Positions 59,870 to 64,000 of a stretch of 64,000 bases of DNA are shown here, piece by piece (position 1 is the stretch's first letter; each line of letters begins with the position of its first letter). This stretch comes from Roridomyces roridus (Eukaryota > Basidiomycota > Agaricomycetes > Agaricales > Mycenaceae). The position numbers and the translations under genes were made by a program. Where the stretch lies: positions 1-64,000 of the forward strand of contig JARKIF010000093.1 in the NCBI GenBank assembly GCA_029378245.1, given 5' to 3'. The notes below the pieces were generated by a model that ran no database searches, had not been told where the DNA came from, and saw only the letters and a list, made by a program, of their open reading frames with translations.

Positions 59870-62806
59870 ATGTCGAACGTCGCGATTCTACCCCAAGGTC
59901 GGCTTGCAGACCAGGATTTTTCTTTCCAACTGACGAACATGTCGTCCAGGCGCAGGCTATGGTGTCGGTCAGTCGCTTTCATTTCCCACAAGCCATAAAT
60001 GCTGAGATATCGCACGATTTTTCCAGTCGTCGGTGTGTACTACGTGTCCCTCCTTCTCCCTTGGAAGTGACCCTGCTGGTCAGGAATCGGGCTCTTCTTT
60101 AGCGGGTTCATGATACTTTTGACCGCCGTCCAGGCGCGGTACACGCCGTTCTCGCCGCGTTCGTCGGAGGAGTTCAGCAGCGCCTCGCGCAGCGTCAAAC
60201 CTGGGTTGATTGCTTCGGGGATAGTTAGCGCCTGGACTTGGGCAGCCACACTAGTATGTTCCGATCTTACCACTTATATCCGCTAACGGAGGGTTCTAGT
60301 TACAAAGTAGCGCCGTAGCCTACAAATATGGTGCGTGCCATAGTCGTCTTTGAGGCTCCTCTCACGAGTCATGCAGGAATCAGCGGTCCCTGGTGGTATG
60401 GTGGTAAGATCTTCCTTCTTGTCTTGAGAGAAATCGATGAATTTGGGGCGTAGCCGGTGCAACCATTCAGATCCTTCTCTTTGCCATGATTGCAGCGAAA
60501 CTAAAGCTCAACGCGCCGTATGCACATACATGGCTTGAAGTGGTCGGCGCGCGGTGGGGTAAGACAGCCCATCTCGTGTTCATGTTCTTTGGGTGAGTGG
60601 TCATTCCGCAGATTCAACTCTTTTTAATTGGCAGATTCGCGACGAATATCATCGTGAGCTCGATGCTGATCCTCGGAGGCAGCGCGACGGTTACTGATCT
60701 CACGGGAATGAGCACCATTGCTGCGTGTTTCCTTATCCCGCTCGGAGTCTCGATCTATGTGGTTGTCGGTGGCATGCGCTCGACCCTGCTCTGCGATTAG
60801 TGCGTGTTTTTGATCGAATTCATGTTTGGTTTAACTTATGGTTCAGCACCCACACGACCGTCCTCTTTGCAATTATCCTCGTGCGTCGTTTACTTCTCGC
60901 TGGCATGATTTTAATGGAGCCCAGGTGTTCGTATTCACGGTCTATGCAACGAGCGATAAGATCGGCAGCCCAGACAAGATGTATGAGCTACTGACGGCGG
61001 CTTCTGCTGCTGCTCCCGTCCAGGGGAACGCGCATGGGTCTTATATTACTATGCGCTCCAAGAACGGGCTCATTTTTGGAGTTATCAACATTATTGGCAA
61101 TTTCGGTGCGTTGTTCGTGCGGCCACAGAGCTGGAAACTGACGATCTTTCAGCTACTGTGTTCCAAGACCAAGCCTACTTCCAGCGTGCCATCGCCAGCC
61201 GGCCGTCGAGTACGGTGAAAGCGTATTTAATTGGTGGCCTCGCATGGTGCGTCGCAGCCTCAACATACATCATGTCCCAATTTTATGTGCTAGGTTCGCG
61301 ATTCCTTTCACATTGGCGACGACCTTAGGGCTGGCGGCGGTCGCTCTCCGCGGAGATCCAGTCATGGCTATACTGTCGCCGGCAGATGTCTCTGCCGGTC
61401 TCCCTGCAGCTGCAGCCGCCAGTGCGCTGCTCGGTAAGGCCGGCGCTGCTGCCCTACTCGTGTTGCTTTTCCTGGCTGTCACATCGGCCACCTCTGCAGA
61501 GCTCATCGCGGTCTCGTCGTTGTTGACTTACGACGTGTACAAGGTGCGTATCGTGTAATTCCTGCGTGGTTGTAATCGACACATTCGCAGAGGTATATCA
61601 ACCCGAAAGCCACTGAGGAACAGATCCTCCGAGTGAGCCATCTCATGGTTGTCTTTTATGCAGTCGTAATCGGACTGGCGGGACTCATCTTTTTCTACAT
61701 TGGTGTTTCGATGGGTTGGCTCTACGTTCGTATCTCTTTCGTCTTGATTTCTAGCGAGCTCAAGGAATTCAACCCAGACTTTTATGGGTGTGATCCTGGG
61801 CTCGGGAGTGGCGCCTATCGCGCTCTGCATCACCTGGAGCAAGGCCAACAAGATGGGATGCATCGTCGGCTCGCTTGTTGGGTTTGCGGCGGGGATTATA
61901 GCGTGGTTGGTCACCACCAGCACGCTCAACGGTGGAGTGATCAATGTAACGGTGTGTGTTCAAGTTGAACGTTTGAACTCGGGTTGAAGCAAATAATTTA
62001 GACTAGCGGCGGTTCGTTTCTACCGTTCTTTGCCATATACTGGTTGATAATTTGGCGAGAACAGGAGACTTTGAGATGCTTGCGGGTAATCTTGCGTCTA
62101 TTGGTGTTGGAGGTATCATTGCCACCGTGTCATCATATGTTGTGCGTTTTCCTTCGCTCCTGTAGCTTCCATGTTTGACTCTTCTCCAGTGGCCGTATGT
62201 CTCTTGTCCTTTGCCCTCATTTCCCCTGAACATTCGCATTCCAGGGAGAATTACGACTTCGAGTCCACCAGGCAGATCAATAAACCAGTTGTTCTCGATG
62301 TCTCCGACGAGAAGGTAGAGAGGTCGAGCGTGGAGAAGAAGGAGAAAGAAGCGTCCGTCACTGTTGAATCGTCCGGCGTCGACGCCGGTATCGAGGACGA
62401 GTTGGATCCTGTGGCTTTGAACAAGGCGTTCCGATTTGCGGCGTGGTCCTCCTTGGGGCTTGTAAGTACTCAGAACATTCCATGACAGATTCACTAATAT
62501 CATCACCAGCTACTCGTACTAATCATCCTCATCCCACTCCCTTTGTTCTTTGCCTCGACCATCTACGGCAAGGCCGGTCTCACGGCGTGGGTGGTTATTG
62601 GCATCATCTGGACGTTCTGTTCGGCGTTCACCGTCGTTGTGTACCCCCTCTGGGAGAGCCGGGAGGCGATTGGGATGATTTCGAGGGGTATTGTCAAGGC
62701 AAGTTCAATTGTTCGTGCTTGAAATTCTTGTGTTCAACATGCGTGATAGGATCTGTTTTTGAGAGGGAACGGAAAGTATGTGGCGCCGGAGCCTGTGGTG
62801 GCTTGA
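59870..62806 (+). CDS. DUR3: Urea active transporter, DUR3 type (SSS family)
   Basis: A gene with more than ten short introns. It starts [15 protein letters not shown], split by an intron after CCCCAAG. Signature parts are [75 protein letters not shown] and [20 protein letters not shown]. About 15 membrane helices are expected. A hydrophilic loop rich in Lys/Glu/Ser (near 62290-62400) precedes the last helices, which end in a short cytosolic tail. Dur3 is a plasma-membrane Na+ or H+ symporter for urea and polyamines, normally under nitrogen control. The 301 bases upstream, after the P450 stop, hold the promoter; I see no named element there. The gene appears intact. Confidence 0.9.
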
Positions 62807-62923
62807 ATGAAAATTACGAATTATGTACGAGTGAAAGACGCGATTTCAACATGTTATCAACGGTTGAATAGGAAACAAAAAACAAGAAAAAACAATGCAC
62901 AAAGACCGATTGTCCTACGCCAC

Positions 62924-63877
62924 TTAGGGTCCTTTCGAATTCTTCTTCAAAAACGCGATAGCTTCATCGCGAATCTCCCGACCTGCTGGAGTCACCCCAG
63001 GCCCTATTCCGCCATGAGCTCGATCAAAGCCGTGAGCAGCACCAGCCACCGACATAAAGATGGCGTCGGGATGCCCCTCGCGCTGCAACCGCGCTATGAA
63101 TGCGCTGGCACCGACGTGAAGTGGATCGTTGGCGCCTGTCGCAACCCAGATGTGTTTAGGCAGATCTTCCAGGCGCGAAAGACCCGGGGAGACACGAGGG
63201 TCGTCCAGTGGCGTGCCGGGAAGGATGTAGCAGGCCATCATGTGGCGCATGACAGCAGGGGGGAGGAGCGGGTCCTTAGTTTCGGTAGCTACGTCCGTTG
63301 CGGCGTCGGTTGACGGGTAGAACGATACGATGGAGCGCACGCGTTCGGGTCCAAAAAATGCAGCCGCCCCAAATGCGATGTTGCCGCCAGCGCTCATGCC
63401 GCTGATGGAGAGGGTGGTGTGGGGAACGTGATTGAGAACGTGTCGGACAACGTCCTCGGCATCCTCGGCTCCATGAGGGAACGGGTATTCTGGCGCTTTG
63501 CGGTAGTCGGCGTCTATGACGAGCATGCGAGCCTCTTCAGCGACTCTTGTACACCACTCTTCGTCCTGCCCAAGCATAGGGACTATGAATCCCGACCCAT
63601 GAAAGTTGACGAGGACTGGAAGGGCCTCGTAGGCGGGAGCAGAGGTTGGCCGGTATGCATGTATACGAATGTTACGACCAGCATCCCGCGAAGGGACTAT
63701 GCCCTTCTCGCGGGTCACGTTGGGATTGTTGAACGGCGGGAAGGGATGAATCCACATCTGTATGCGCAAAGTAAAACGGAAAATTTGGGTAGCGGTCCAG
63801 AGGCGGATGTAGTGGAAGGATCGCTTGTGGCGTCTGGCTGGAGGGAGGACCTCAGTCTTGACTTGGACTTGAGCCAT
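62924..63877 (-). CDS. Alpha/beta hydrolase, hormone-sensitive-lipase type
   Basis: A single uninterrupted frame of 317 residues, unusual in this intron-rich window. VNFHGSGFIVP is the oxyanion-hole motif (HGGG in most members, here HGSG). The nucleophile is Ser in ISGMSAGGNIAFG (GxSAGG), the Asp is in ATGANDPLHV and the His in GAAHGFDRA. YRKAPEYPFPHGAEDAEDVV is typical of the family. No signal peptide is seen, so the protein is probably cytosolic. An esterase or lipase acting on small esters is likely; the substrate is unknown. It converges with DUR3, with 117 bases between stops. Confidence 0.88.
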   Translation of the reverse strand: MAQVQVKTEVLPPARRHKRSFHYIRLWTATQIFRFTLRIQMWIHPFPPFNNPNVTREKGIVPSRDAGRNIRIHAYRPTSAPAYEALPVLVNFHGSGFIVPMLGQDEEWCTRVAEEARMLVIDADYRKAPEYPFPHGAEDAEDVVRHVLNHVPHTTLSISGMSAGGNIAFGAAAFFGPERVRSIVSFYPSTDAATDVATETKDPLLPPAVMRHMMACYILPGTPLDDPRVSPGLSRLEDLPKHIWVATGANDPLHVGASAFIARLQREGHPDAIFMSVAGAAHGFDRAHGGIGPGVTPAGREIRDEAIAFLKKNSKGP

Positions 63878-64000
63878 GAGCGCAGGGAAGAGAGGGAGAA
63901 ATGGGGCGTCATTACATATAGTTTAACTCGCCAGCTCGTTTGCTGGTAACGCCGTCGAATCACCTTTCAGGGGCACGCCTCGTTGTCGCACCAGTGAACG

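Overview
This window looks like nuclear DNA of a mushroom-forming basidiomycete (Agaricomycete). Genes are split by many introns of about 45-60 nt with GT..AG borders, genes are tightly packed on both strands, and several families typical of these fungi occur together: NoxA/NoxB-type NADPH oxidases, multi-pass membrane proteins of the DUF6533 type, MYND-finger proteins, a bifunctional ARG5,6 and small NIS1-like secreted proteins. There is no sign of bacterial or organelle DNA. All identifications were made by reading translations and splice signals; no database search was run.

Layout. 1-6 kb: a partial gene at the left edge, a tandem pair of acidic paralogues (1143-2370, 2676-3957) and a Ser/Pro-rich orphan on the minus strand (3983-5985). 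7-13.5 kb: a small secreted protein, the arginine gene ARG5,6 (8282-11281) and a single-pass membrane protein with an extracellular Kre9/KNH-like domain. 13.9-20 kb: the dehydrogenase half of a NoxA-type oxidase without its membrane half, an apparent gene desert, then an intact NoxB (17942-20010). 20.3-31.4 kb: three intact NIS1-like secreted proteins and one decayed copy, interrupted by an RRM/coiled-coil gene carrying two apparent frameshifts and an O-methyltransferase with a very long C-terminal tail. The decayed copy lies in a local segmental duplication that was later invaded by a 1.9-kb inverted-repeat element holding a Gag-like remnant.

31.6-39.3 kb: a BEM46-type alpha/beta hydrolase, two MYND genes separated by a foldback element (one copy of a ~664-bp terminal-inverted-repeat element inserted into another copy of itself), then elongin C and calcineurin A. 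39.3-45 kb: two DUF6533-type membrane genes, the first split by another inverted-repeat element with a 6-bp target duplication. 45.3-53 kb: a collapsed relic of a carboxypeptidase locus, an HXXXD acyltransferase, an intact S10 serine carboxypeptidase, a broken amidohydrolase fragment and a GH75 chitosanase. 55-64 kb: an ATG27-like MRH protein, a cytochrome P450, a DUR3-type urea transporter and a hormone-sensitive-lipase-type hydrolase.

The housekeeping genes (ARG5,6, elongin C, calcineurin, BEM46, ATG27-like) look intact. The accessory zones (13-18, 27-31, 34-35.5, 39-48 and 51-52 kb) are rich in truncated copies and non-autonomous elements. The strongest observations are three well-delimited inverted-repeat insertions with target-site duplications, two of them sharing a 6-bp duplication and a TATG terminus, and the loss of the membrane half of NoxA next to an intact NoxB.
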